From Pseudodesulfovibrio sp. JC047 (lineage in GTDB: Bacteria > Desulfobacterota > Desulfovibrionia > Desulfovibrionales > Desulfovibrionaceae), in contig NZ_WUEH01000026.1 in NCBI RefSeq assembly GCF_010468615.1, positions 1-55,144 on the forward strand: a stretch of DNA of 55,144 nt, read 5' to 3'. Below are positions 26,076-35,164 of the stretch, piece by piece. Position 1 is the stretch's first letter. Every line of letters begins with the position of its first letter. The position numbers were made by a program, and so were the translations under genes. Under the pieces are notes generated by a model. The model saw nothing but the letters and a program-made list of their open reading frames with translations, searched no databases and was not told the origin of the DNA.

Positions 26076-26986
26076 CACGCCAACCACGACACGAATCTGA
26101 TATTTCCATGGCCGAACTCAAACGAGAATATGACAAGGGCACCAACCTCATCCGATACATCCGAAAGGAAACCGGCACAGACATGGTGTCCGCCCAAATG
26201 ATTCTCAAGAGTTACGACCTGCAAACCGGGTCCTATATCGCGGCCCTCTCCGATCCGGGGGCACCGGAATTCCAAAAGGCACGGGCACGGGACATCGTCA
26301 ATTCTCTGGGTGACGTCACTTTCGATTCGCTGCTGGAAGCAGGCTGTGGCGAGGGAACCACGCTGGTCCATGTGGTCAATGAACTGTCCACCCCGCCATC
26401 CACCATTGCCGGATTTGACATTTCCTGGTCCCGCGTCAAATACGCCCGGCACTTCGCGACAAAAAACGCCCTTAACGGGACATTTTTCATGGGAGAAATG
26501 ACGCATTTCCCGGTGCCCGACAATGCCTATGACATGGTGTTCACGTCGCATTCCATCGAACCGAACCGGGGAGCCGAACACACGATTCTGGCTGAAATAC
26601 ACCGAGTGACGCGCCGGTACGCGGCGCTGGTGGAACCGTGTTATGAACTCGCCACTCCAGCCATGCGGGACCACATGGACACCCATCTCTATTGCCGAAA
26701 TCTGGCCAGCCACGCACAGGATGCAGGGTTCAGCATCCTCGCCCATCATCTGCTGGAGAAAACCCACAAGGGACGGACCATGATGCTGTTGCTCGAAAAG
26801 CCCTCGGCTCAGCCCGCACCATCTCCCGGCTTCGCCTGCCCGAGCTGCACTTCGCCGCTGATCTCTCATGCCGGGCACCTGTTTTGCCCGGAATGCATGG
26901 TGGTGTATCCGATTCTGGACGGACTGCCCTGTCTGCGAAAAGAACACGCCATCATTGCCAGTACCTTTCTCGACACACTGGATTGA
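26072..26986 (+). CDS. SAM methyltransferase with C-terminal zinc ribbon
   Basis: A 304-residue protein. The middle holds a class I methyltransferase domain with LLEAGCGEGTTLVHVV (about residues 88-103), FDISWSRVKYA, MGEMTHFPVPDNAYDMVF and an SHSIE motif. The last 50 residues form a Trm112-like zinc ribbon with two cysteine pairs (CPSC, CPEC) and the ending VYPILDGLPCL. Such fusions are found in surface-glycan loci; the target is unknown. It shares ATGA with the previous gene. Confidence 0.83.
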   Translation: MTRQPRHESDISMAELKREYDKGTNLIRYIRKETGTDMVSAQMILKSYDLQTGSYIAALSDPGAPEFQKARARDIVNSLGDVTFDSLLEAGCGEGTTLVHVVNELSTPPSTIAGFDISWSRVKYARHFATKNALNGTFFMGEMTHFPVPDNAYDMVFTSHSIEPNRGAEHTILAEIHRVTRRYAALVEPCYELATPAMRDHMDTHLYCRNLASHAQDAGFSILAHHLLEKTHKGRTMMLLLEKPSAQPAPSPGFACPSCTSPLISHAGHLFCPECMVVYPILDGLPCLRKEHAIIASTFLDTLD

Positions 26987-26991
26987 TCGCC

Positions 26992-29007
26992 ATGCGCGTA
27001 CTTTTTGTTCAACAATTTCCCGACCTGCGAAGCGCCACCTTTGCCCGACTGCTCCACGGCACAGGCTGTCAAACCGACCTGTTCCATCTGATTCCGGGTC
27101 CGGCATCCGTGGCACCCGAGGTCATGACCGCTCCGTTCGCGCAATGCCACGCGCCCGAAGACATCCACGACCTCGCCGCCATTGCAGGCCGATATGATTG
27201 CCTCATCTGCCGCCAGCCCGCCGGGGAATTGGCCGGACTGTGCCGATCGCTGTCCATTCCCTGTCTGTTCGACTGCATCGAACACGGTACGCCGGTTCCT
27301 TCAGCCACCACAAACAGGCTCTTTTCTTCACAAATGGCGGACACACAACCAACAGACACCGTTCTTCCTACCGGAATTCTGGTCAGTGACCTGCCACCCG
27401 GCCCGCTGTTTCCGGCCAAAACCGAGGCCCGGCATCCATCGATCCGGATTCCCCTACTTTTCGGCGTATTGGAGGACCAAATCCCCCGTTGGATCATAGA
27501 TGAATGCGCAGCCGCGAACATTTCGCTCATCCCGTTGCACATTCACGGCTCCACCCATCCAGAATGGACACGTGTCACCGACATCGTCACTGAACTGGGC
27601 ACTTCTTCCGCCGTGCTGCTTCCCTTGGGCTGGACACCTTCGGATGGCCGACTCGCCCTTGCCCTTGCCGCCGGACAGCCAGTCCTCTCCGTGGACAACA
27701 ACACGGCATCGATTCAGGGGGTCACTCTCGTCGAACCCGGAACGCTTCTCGCCAGCTTCAAAGCGGTCTGCGCCATGCGGGAAGCACAGAATATCAGAGA
27801 CCTCGCTCCGCCGCTCGACCAGAAAGCGTCGCAACTGACGCACCTGTGCCACCGACTCGCGAAAAAGACATTTCATCATACGCACACTGACAGCAGAAGA
27901 ACGAAAGTGTCTCCCTCCCAAACAGCCGAAAACCAAACAGAATCGCCTCAGTCCGCCAGACTGGAATCGTCCTCATTGGCAACAACTGCCATGGACCTCG
28001 CATTCACCGCTTTCAATGCACCGATCTTTGACTCGAATCTCGGATTCTGGCGACGCGCCATGCACCTTTCTTCCGGACTGACGGACCAGAGACCGCACTA
28101 TTATTACGGGCTGTGCAATCTCTACGCGATTGTTGAGGCCAAGCGACTCTTGCCCGAACTGACCAAATGGGATGCCCAGCTTACCCAAGCCGCGCACTGG
28201 CTCAATGCCGAACTCAAAGGCAGAACCCAGTTGGGATATGATTCTCACGAAGTGACCACCAACCTCGACCAATACAGTTGCGCCCTGCTCCCGGCCACCC
28301 TGTGCGCCGGGTATGACCTGCTGCACGACACCGACGTGCTCAACACGGCACAAAAAGTGTACGCAACGTATCGAGACCGGTTCCCCATTGGCCAAAAACA
28401 GGGAGTACAGGCCAGCAACCATGCCATCCTGTCCGCCCTTGCGCTCCATGAACACACCGACGACCGCCGGTATCTGGATGACGCGAAACAGGAAGGCCGC
28501 TTTCTCATGGACCACTGCCGATTGCCCCACGGCCCGGCTGCCGGGACATTCACCGATGACGGCCACATCACCGGATTTTCCAGACATTGTTATGGAGCAT
28601 GGGCCATGATGGCCTTGAATGAACACACTCCATCCCATGAATATGTGGACTGCGCGGCCACGTCCCTGCGCTGGTGGCGCGGAGTCCAGCGACCCAGCGG
28701 CCTGCTCCCGTTTTTCTATGATGCTGAAAAGGGATACTGGATCGACACCACGACCTATGCCGTCCATCAGAAAGGAATGCTCCTGCTTTCGGCCTGGGAT
28801 ATCGCGGCACACCGCCCGGACGAATTCGAATCCATGATCGAACGCGCCATGGCCGCCTGTGACACGGCGACCTGGCGATACCGCTCGCCTGCGGGGTGGA
28901 CAGCCTTCCGCCGGAGCAACCGACATCCCGACATTCTCTATTCCTACGAACTCGGCTGGCAAATACTCGGCCTGGCCAAAGGACACGCCCGGAGGGCCGC
29001 CGCATGA
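26992..29007 (+). CDS. Glycosyltransferase-like domain fused to an alpha/alpha-toroid domain
   Basis: A 671-residue two-part protein. Residues 1 to about 300 look like a GT-B glycosyltransferase lobe (MRVLFVQQFPDLRSATF, then a second part with IPLLFGVLEDQIPRWIID and VLLPLGWTPSDGRLALALAAGQPVLSV). A Ser/Thr/Gln-rich linker spans about 300-340. The rest resembles an (alpha/alpha)6 toroid such as glycan lyases, hydrolases or epimerases, with repeated aromatic helices (HYYYGLCNLYAIVEAKRLLP, NLDQYSCALLPATLCAGYDLL, FSRHCYGAWAMMALNEHT). The exact family is not recognised and catalytic residues cannot be named. The open frame extends upstream, but ATG 26992 fits the operon spacing. Confidence 0.75.
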   Translation: MRVLFVQQFPDLRSATFARLLHGTGCQTDLFHLIPGPASVAPEVMTAPFAQCHAPEDIHDLAAIAGRYDCLICRQPAGELAGLCRSLSIPCLFDCIEHGTPVPSATTNRLFSSQMADTQPTDTVLPTGILVSDLPPGPLFPAKTEARHPSIRIPLLFGVLEDQIPRWIIDECAAANISLIPLHIHGSTHPEWTRVTDIVTELGTSSAVLLPLGWTPSDGRLALALAAGQPVLSVDNNTASIQGVTLVEPGTLLASFKAVCAMREAQNIRDLAPPLDQKASQLTHLCHRLAKKTFHHTHTDSRRTKVSPSQTAENQTESPQSARLESSSLATTAMDLAFTAFNAPIFDSNLGFWRRAMHLSSGLTDQRPHYYYGLCNLYAIVEAKRLLPELTKWDAQLTQAAHWLNAELKGRTQLGYDSHEVTTNLDQYSCALLPATLCAGYDLLHDTDVLNTAQKVYATYRDRFPIGQKQGVQASNHAILSALALHEHTDDRRYLDDAKQEGRFLMDHCRLPHGPAAGTFTDDGHITGFSRHCYGAWAMMALNEHTPSHEYVDCAATSLRWWRGVQRPSGLLPFFYDAEKGYWIDTTTYAVHQKGMLLLSAWDIAAHRPDEFESMIERAMAACDTATWRYRSPAGWTAFRRSNRHPDILYSYELGWQILGLAKGHARRAAA

Positions 29008-31088
29008 AACTGAACATCCTCGCCGAAAAACTCGATACCCACGCCTGCGAAGTGCTGGACGCGCTCCGGTCCATGGGTGTCCATTTGTCACTCTTCTGCC
29101 CCGAGTCCTCGACCGGAACGTATCCCGCCGACCTATTTGAAACGATAGGTACCCCGCTTCCCGAAGCCGATGCGATACTGTGCATTCCCACCCCGTCACT
29201 CCTCGCACTTGAGACCCCGATCTGTTCCGTGGAGTCATGGAAAAAACTCCTGACACAGCTGTCCGTCCCGGTGGTGCTCGACGCATCTCGCCTGCCGCTC
29301 TCCGAACGCGGCCACGCCGTGGCAGCCCAATGGACCGCGCTCCTGCCCGAAATTTCCGGCCTGATCGTCCGAGACCCCATGCAGCTCGACATCCTGAAAC
29401 ACTGCACTGCCGCCCACACACTTACAGTTGCTGAATATCTCCGGCATTCATGCGTCCCCCGGCACGTTGCCACGGATATCAACTGGCTGTTGCTGACGAC
29501 AACGACCAGAAACGCGCCGACCCCGGTCCCGCCATCCACACTTTTTGACACGCTCCTGAACGCCCCATGTCATGACGTGGCGGCCCGAGACTGTGCCCGA
29601 TCCGTCCTTCAGGTGGACCCCTTGTGCTACCCGGCATTGGTGCGCCTGCATCGTCTGAATGTTCCAAAAAAGGAATGGACCGCACACGGCCTGCTTCATG
29701 CGGCGCAATCGCTCGACCGATTCAGTTGGCTCCATGAGATACAGGCAAACGAGCAATGTGATGCCCCCGTTTCCGATCAAGAATTTTTCGGAGACCTCCG
29801 CGAGTACACACTTGGAAGCGGGCCTCGGGAAACAAAACGCATCCTGCTCTTCGTGGTGTACAAGCAACGGGACTTGTTCATTGACCTACTGCTCATGGCC
29901 CAATTGGAACGGCTCGGACACGAGGTCATTCTCCGTCCACTGAATATCACCACCTGCAACAGCATTGTGGAACTGCGTCCGGACCTCATCATTTGGGGCG
30001 CACGAACGACCCCTATTCAGCGGTCACTAAGTCATTTTGCGGCGGATCGCGGCATTCTTCAGGTGGTTCGACGAGAAGAAGGACTGATCTACCGCCCAAC
30101 ATGGGATGAACGGTCCCCCGAATGGAAAAGCCTGACCCTCGGCACCGAGGATTATTCGCCCTATGTGGATCTTGAAATCGGCTTCAACGAAGATTTTCGT
30201 CGTATCATATCGACGGAAGGACACATGCCGGGGGAACGGGTCCGCGCTGTCGGAGCCATGACGTTCGACATCTACGATCAACACAGCCTGAACGAATTAT
30301 TCCCTGACAGAAAAACCGTTTTTGACCAACTCGATCTGGATCTCGACAAAAAGCTGCTCATCATGGCTTCTCCATGGTCCTATGCCGATCGCCAGGCGGA
30401 AACAGCCATCCCGGAAGCAGGCAGTGCCGCACACAAACTGCTCGCACATTCACAAAAAATTATCGACGAGGCTCAAGAAGGGCGCGCGGCGTGGTTCGCC
30501 TTCATGCGCCACTTCTGCCATGACTTCAGTGATGAATGGAATGTGTTGCTCAAGGTCCATCCCGGTGAACGCATCGAAGCGTATGATACCTTCATCGCGG
30601 ACAACCATTTGCCCATAAAAACCATCTGTGACGGATACATGATCGAAATTCTCCGACACTGCGACATGCTCCTGCATGCGGGATCAACCACCTCGGTGGA
30701 AGCACACCTTCTCGGTATCCCGTCCATTGCCTACTGGGTGCAGGAAGGCAGTCGGCACCCTCTGCATCAGCTCACTCCCATCGTCAACACCTATGAAGAT
30801 TTCCTCACTTTCTTCTCGGAAACACCGCTGCACACAAGTACCATGACCGAAGAACGCCTGGAATTTGCGCAAAACACCTTCTGGGGGACCATTGACGGAC
30901 ACGCCTGTGAACGTGCCGCCAAAGCCATTGATGACCTGATCGCAGGCAGCACGAATGTTCCATATCGATTCCCGACAGATGCTTGGACGTCCCATACGGA
31001 TACCGCCGAAAACGACATGGGCCTCTATCTGACGATTGCAGAAATCGAAAAGTATACGAAATTAATCAAAACCCTTGAATTTCAATAG
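29004..31088 (+). CDS. Large GT-B-like surface carbohydrate biosynthesis protein
   Basis: Last gene of the run, 694 residues. The N-terminal third has little recognisable sequence. From about residue 270 it resembles the surface carbohydrate biosynthesis family related to CDP-glycerol glycerophosphotransferases: ILLFVVYKQRDLFIDLLLMAQLERLGHEV, a central Trp/Tyr-rich segment, LLKVHPGERIEAYD, and the donor-site LLHAGSTTSVEAHLLGIPSIAYW. It probably transfers a sugar or polyol phosphate. The absence of membrane helices again suggests a cytosolic acceptor. ATG 29004 overlaps the previous stop. Its stop lies 3 bases from the stop of the convergent gene. Confidence 0.75.
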   Translation: MKLNILAEKLDTHACEVLDALRSMGVHLSLFCPESSTGTYPADLFETIGTPLPEADAILCIPTPSLLALETPICSVESWKKLLTQLSVPVVLDASRLPLSERGHAVAAQWTALLPEISGLIVRDPMQLDILKHCTAAHTLTVAEYLRHSCVPRHVATDINWLLLTTTTRNAPTPVPPSTLFDTLLNAPCHDVAARDCARSVLQVDPLCYPALVRLHRLNVPKKEWTAHGLLHAAQSLDRFSWLHEIQANEQCDAPVSDQEFFGDLREYTLGSGPRETKRILLFVVYKQRDLFIDLLLMAQLERLGHEVILRPLNITTCNSIVELRPDLIIWGARTTPIQRSLSHFAADRGILQVVRREEGLIYRPTWDERSPEWKSLTLGTEDYSPYVDLEIGFNEDFRRIISTEGHMPGERVRAVGAMTFDIYDQHSLNELFPDRKTVFDQLDLDLDKKLLIMASPWSYADRQAETAIPEAGSAAHKLLAHSQKIIDEAQEGRAAWFAFMRHFCHDFSDEWNVLLKVHPGERIEAYDTFIADNHLPIKTICDGYMIEILRHCDMLLHAGSTTSVEAHLLGIPSIAYWVQEGSRHPLHQLTPIVNTYEDFLTFFSETPLHTSTMTEERLEFAQNTFWGTIDGHACERAAKAIDDLIAGSTNVPYRFPTDAWTSHTDTAENDMGLYLTIAEIEKYTKLIKTLEFQ

Positions 31089-31091
31089 GTT

Positions 31092-32243
31092 CTATGTAGA
31101 GAAAATGAATGGAGGCTTTGGCAGGGAAACAATGTCGGTCCCGTGCAGGTCCTCACTGCTCAGGCACGGTATTCCCTGTTCGCCCATGGTCTGCGTCTGT
31201 GACGCGGTGAGTGGTTTCAGATACAAGCTCACACCTCCGGCACAGGGCCAGAAACGACCAAGCATGGATTCCGCTTCAGGAGAGGTCAATGTCCCATCCA
31301 TGTCCTGAAAACCAAACCAGGAGTATTCCGGGGTAAACGGCTGTGAAGATTCAACGAATTTCCCGACGGCATCCCCATGAATGATATAAAGGCAGGGAAA
31401 CGGGTGTGGTGGGCTGTGCCGCCATGTGCCGAGAAAAAGCAGATGCTCCGCCCACGGGAAATTCAAATGAGCCGCGACCTGACATCCGCTGTCTTCGGCG
31501 TAGTCGCTTTTCCAGAAATCACCACGCGCATCATACAATTCCGTGGCCCCGTCCAATGCGTACAATTCTGAACCGTCGCCCCGTGGCAACACGCGATACA
31601 GGCTTCGATGACTCAATCCCAAGGACACACGAGTTCGTTGTGCCGGGTCGGCAATCAACGTCCCGTCCTCATGAAGCACCCGAATGGACAGATGGTTGAA
31701 ATGGCTGTCTCCCACCAACACGATCAATTGATCCCGCACCACACAAATGGAATGGACATGATTGGCTTCGTCAGCGGTAATCATTTCAAATTCGCGCCAA
31801 TCCTCCCCATTTTCACTCATGAGGATCGCCCGTGGTTCAGGCCGAAACTTATCAATGGGATCAATGACCACGAAACAATATCGCCCCTGACTGTCTCGGC
31901 ACCAGTTATACAACCGGCCATGGACCGCCCCTGCCGGACGCCATGTGTCACCGGGACGGGCCACATACAATTCACAATCATTCCGTGGAGCCGGTGCGAC
32001 ACCGATCAACAGCCTCCCCTTGAAGGCCAACACGCCGTCCACATGCCCGTCGGGAGTGGGAATTCGTTCAGCTTCGAGCAGCGAAGCATCAGACCGGCAT
32101 AAGGCCGTCTCGTCAATGCGATACAAACCGTCCGCATCCACGAAATACCAGAATGAGCCGCATCGGGCCGCGTGACGCAAAGGGGAACGGGGACCGCTCT
32201 CCACGGGATTGACCAAAATCGAAACAGGGGAAGAGAGTGACAT
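31092..32243 (-). CDS. Unknown protein, possibly a beta-propeller
   Basis: A 383-residue protein, last in the minus-strand five-gene operon. No family is recognised. Regularly spaced strand-like segments with Trp and Gly-Asp (GSFWYFVDADGLYRID, GVLAFKGRLLIGVAP, DTWRPAGAVHGRLYNWCRDSQGRYCFVVID, SENGEDWREFEMI, VRDQLIVLVGDSHFNHL) suggest repeated blades of a beta-propeller. There is no signal peptide, so it is probably cytosolic. GGAG precedes the ATG by 5 bases. It begins 12 bases after the GT4 gene and its stop faces the stop at 31088. Confidence 0.65.
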   Translation of the reverse strand: MSLSSPVSILVNPVESGPRSPLRHAARCGSFWYFVDADGLYRIDETALCRSDASLLEAERIPTPDGHVDGVLAFKGRLLIGVAPAPRNDCELYVARPGDTWRPAGAVHGRLYNWCRDSQGRYCFVVIDPIDKFRPEPRAILMSENGEDWREFEMITADEANHVHSICVVRDQLIVLVGDSHFNHLSIRVLHEDGTLIADPAQRTRVSLGLSHRSLYRVLPRGDGSELYALDGATELYDARGDFWKSDYAEDSGCQVAAHLNFPWAEHLLFLGTWRHSPPHPFPCLYIIHGDAVGKFVESSQPFTPEYSWFGFQDMDGTLTSPEAESMLGRFWPCAGGVSLYLKPLTASQTQTMGEQGIPCLSSEDLHGTDIVSLPKPPFIFST

Positions 32244-32255
32244 ACGGTCTCCTTT

Positions 32256-33410
32256 TTACGCTCCCTCTCGGGAGCACGCTACAGAGAGGATATGCTCCAT
32301 GCGTTCAATAACCCGCCGGGGGTTTCCGACCGGATCGAAATGGTCCCGGGCAAAGGCATACGCGGAATCCCCCAGCCGGGCGAGGGTCGCGTGGTCGGCG
32401 AAATCGAGCATGGCATGGGCCATGGCCCGAATGTCACCCGGCGGCACCAATCGGCCCGTCACACCCCGTTTCACGAAAAATTCATCTGATCCAAAGGCAA
32501 GAACCGGTCTTCCCAGACTCAGGGCTTCGATCACATCTCGACCCCACGGCTGCCCACTCACGTCCGGACGGATCACCAGATTAGTCTTGCGCATCTCTTC
32601 TTCCGGGGTGTCCGTAAATCCTCTGAAATCGACAATATCCTGCAATTTCGACCGTTCCACTTCAGCGAGGACCGCCTGATAATACGCTTCATGGATGGGA
32701 ACCCGACCACCAAAAAGGCGCACCGTGACATTGGCCGCGCGCAATCCGTCTGCGGCCAGGGCACACGCCTTGACGCATTCGAGATGGCCCTTGATGGGCG
32801 TGATGTGCGAAAAAACCCCGTATACCAAAGGAGAATCCGCAGGCATGGGCGTCAAGGCGGGCGGAACTTCCGGCCAGTTGTTGACCACCGTGACCGGCAA
32901 AGAGAACAACCGCGCCGCCTGCTCGCCCTCGGCGGGAGTGATACCAATGACTTCACTGATATTCTTTCGCATGAGCCACCGGGTCAGGGGAATGGACATG
33001 GCCGGTTCGATCAGCACTTCCCGTGCGTGAAGAATGGCCGGAAACTCTCGCAGCCACAATGAAATCAAGAGCGTCGTATAGCTGTTGTAATGGATGATGT
33101 CCGGTGCCAACGCACGCACCCGGGCGGCCAACCGACCATATTCGGCCCGGTTCGCCACAGCCCGACGGATGTTCTTCCAGAACGGAATGGGACAGACGTG
33201 CAACTTGAGCGGGAAATACGGAATATCGAAATAGTCCACCGTAACGCCCATTTCCTGCAACGCTTCGACCTTGCGCTTGGTCCGGGACGGTTTCGCGATA
33301 GACAGGATATGCAGCTCATGCCCGTCCTTCACCATCTGCCGTGCGAGCAGAAAAAGACTCTTGGCGGCCCCGCCGCTATCAATATCCGGGGTGATGGAAA
33401 CGATTTTCAC
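32256..33410 (-). CDS. Family 4 glycosyltransferase
   Basis: A 384-residue GT-B enzyme. The N-terminal lobe starts KIVSITPDIDSGGAAKSLFLLARQM, the classic GT4 acceptor-lobe opening. The C-terminal lobe has YGVFSHITPIKGHLECVKA, VRLFGGRVPIHEAYY, VDFRGFTDTPEEE and GRDVIEALSLGRPVLAF. The start codon is GTG 33410 with GAGGAATAA upstream, 3 bases after the DegT gene stop. It is likely to transfer the sugar made by the three preceding genes. Confidence 0.88.
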   Translation of the reverse strand: MKIVSITPDIDSGGAAKSLFLLARQMVKDGHELHILSIAKPSRTKRKVEALQEMGVTVDYFDIPYFPLKLHVCPIPFWKNIRRAVANRAEYGRLAARVRALAPDIIHYNSYTTLLISLWLREFPAILHAREVLIEPAMSIPLTRWLMRKNISEVIGITPAEGEQAARLFSLPVTVVNNWPEVPPALTPMPADSPLVYGVFSHITPIKGHLECVKACALAADGLRAANVTVRLFGGRVPIHEAYYQAVLAEVERSKLQDIVDFRGFTDTPEEEMRKTNLVIRPDVSGQPWGRDVIEALSLGRPVLAFGSDEFFVKRGVTGRLVPPGDIRAMAHAMLDFADHATLARLGDSAYAFARDHFDPVGNPRRVIERMEHILSVACSREGA

Positions 33411-33413
33411 TGA

Positions 33414-34535
33414 TTATTCCTCCCCGGCCAGACCTGTGGCCCAGTCCGTGATCGCGGCACAAATCCGCGCCACCTGCATCTCGTCCAGCTCCGGGTACAT
33501 GGGCAGGGACAACACCCGACTCTGCATGGCATGGGCAACCGGAAAATCCTCCGGCCCGTGGTTCATATTCGCATAGGCTGGCAGAAACGGCACGGCTGTC
33601 GGATAGTGAATGCCCGAGGCGATGCCCTGTTCCGCAAGAGACCGTTTGAGCGCGTCCCGCTTCCGGCACTGAATGACATACAAATGATAGACATGACCGG
33701 CTCCCGGTCCTGTGACGGGCGCGACGATATCAGGGAGAGCGGCCACCCCGGCATCATACCAATCCGCCACCTGACGACGGGATGCTGTCCACAGATCGAG
33801 TCGAGGCAACTTGACGGAAAGTATCGCGGCCTGAAGCCCGTCGAGCCGGGAATTCACCCCCGGAAAATCGTGTCCGTACTTGGCGGTGCGGCCATGGTTG
33901 GCGAGCTTCCTGACCTGTTCGGCCAAAACCGCATCATTGGTCACCACGCCTCCGGCATCGCCATATGCACCCAGATTCTTTCCCGGATAAAAACTGTAGC
34001 AGCAACAGGTCCCGAATGCGGCAAGCGGATGTCCCTGAAATGTCGCACCATGTGCCTGGGCCGCATCCTGCACCACAAACAATTCATGCTCGCGGGCAAT
34101 GGCGTCAATTTCCTCCATTGAAGCAGGGTGGCCGTACAGGTGCACGGGGATGACTGCCTTGGCCGAAGGGACCAGCTTCCGACACAGGTCGTCCGGGTCC
34201 ATGGTGAAGGTCGAGGGATCAACATCCACGAAAGCCGGGGTCGCTCCGGTCAGAGTCACGGCTTCGGCAGTGGCCACAAAGGTCATAGCCGGAACCATCA
34301 CGGTATCCCCCGGTCCCACGCCAAGGGCGCGCAAGGCCAGATAGAGGGCGTCCGTCCCGTTGCCGACACCCACACAGCACCGGGCCTGACAAAAGTCGGC
34401 AAACTCCCGCTCGAACGTTGCGGCATACGGTCCCTGAATAAATGCGTTGTCACGAATAACCGCCTGCATGGCCGCATCCAATTCCGTCTGAATGGTGCGT
34501 CGTTGCGCGGTCAGATCAACCAATGGAATGGTCAC
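33414..34535 (-). CDS. DegT/DnrJ/EryC1 sugar aminotransferase (WbpE/WlbC-like)
   Basis: A 373-residue PLP-dependent aminotransferase acting on keto nucleotide sugars. It has the opening IPLVDLTAQRRTIQTELD, GNGTDALYLALRALGVGPGDTV, VVQDAAQAHGA with the PLP Asp, and the Schiff-base Lys in SFYPGKNLGAYGDAGG. With the oxidoreductase and acyltransferase upstream it forms the 3-oxidation, 3-amination, 3-acylation trio known from UDP-ManNAc3NAcA synthesis (WbpB, WbpE, WbpD). The start is GTG 34535, overlapping the acyltransferase stop (GTGA). Confidence 0.92.
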   Translation of the reverse strand: MTIPLVDLTAQRRTIQTELDAAMQAVIRDNAFIQGPYAATFEREFADFCQARCCVGVGNGTDALYLALRALGVGPGDTVMVPAMTFVATAEAVTLTGATPAFVDVDPSTFTMDPDDLCRKLVPSAKAVIPVHLYGHPASMEEIDAIAREHELFVVQDAAQAHGATFQGHPLAAFGTCCCYSFYPGKNLGAYGDAGGVVTNDAVLAEQVRKLANHGRTAKYGHDFPGVNSRLDGLQAAILSVKLPRLDLWTASRRQVADWYDAGVAALPDIVAPVTGPGAGHVYHLYVIQCRKRDALKRSLAEQGIASGIHYPTAVPFLPAYANMNHGPEDFPVAHAMQSRVLSLPMYPELDEMQVARICAAITDWATGLAGEE

Positions 34536-35164
34536 GATGGCTCCCGATCGCCATAGGGCAGGGCTGCTTTCTCATTGATGAATCGGGCCGGATTCCCCGC
34601 CACCACGGTTCCTTCGGCCACATCCTCGACCACGACACTCCCCGCTCCCACGAGGCTGTCACGGCCCACCACCACCCCGGGCAGAATCGTGGCGTTGGCA
34701 CCCACAATGGCCCCCTGGCACAACCTGACCGGCGTTGGCGAGGTCGTGGCCTCGGGCGAAAGCGGATACCGCGTATTGGTCAATACGGCATTGGGTCCGA
34801 GCCAGACTCCATCCTCCAGCACGCAATATTCCGGGACAAAGGACTGACTGTGCAACCGGACCCCGTGTCCGAGCGAAACATGATGTTCGACCACGGCCAT
34901 GGTCCCCACGCTCACATTGTCGCCGATGCAACAGGCTTCCCGAATATTGGCCTTGTTGCCCGTGACGAAATTCTTCCCGATAACGCTTCCGGCATAGACC
35001 ACGGTGTGCGACCGGAGCACGGCACCATCCCCGATCACGGTCGTGGGCGGTGTGTCGTTTCCGACAGAGGGCGCACCAACGATACACCACGCTTCCACGG
35101 TGGCCGAGCCTTCAAAAATCACGGATTCATGCACCACGGCGGAGGCGGCGATCTCAACGGTCAT
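34532..35164 (-). CDS. Hexapeptide-repeat acyltransferase (WbpD/WlbB-like)
   Basis: A 210-residue left-handed beta-helix acyltransferase. Hexapeptide repeats run through most of the protein (VIGDGAVLRSHTVVYAGSVIG, CIGDNVSVGTMAVVE, GAIVGANATILPGVVVG, LVGAGSVVVEDV), ending in VVAGNPARFI. It probably acylates the 3-amino group made by the DegT aminotransferase, normally with acetyl-CoA. I chose ATG 35164, which overlaps the oxidoreductase gene by 11 bases; the longer frame to 35347 runs antisense-like through that gene and is not conserved in character. Confidence 0.88.
   Translation of the reverse strand: MTVEIAASAVVHESVIFEGSATVEAWCIVGAPSVGNDTPPTTVIGDGAVLRSHTVVYAGSVIGKNFVTGNKANIREACCIGDNVSVGTMAVVEHHVSLGHGVRLHSQSFVPEYCVLEDGVWLGPNAVLTNTRYPLSPEATTSPTPVRLCQGAIVGANATILPGVVVGRDSLVGAGSVVVEDVAEGTVVAGNPARFINEKAALPYGDREPS

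Noticed and set aside
25697-29421. Two long minus-strand open frames (25697-27115, 27973-29421)
   Set aside because: Both are antisense to overlapping, well-formed glycan genes and look like Arg/Gly-rich shadow translations.
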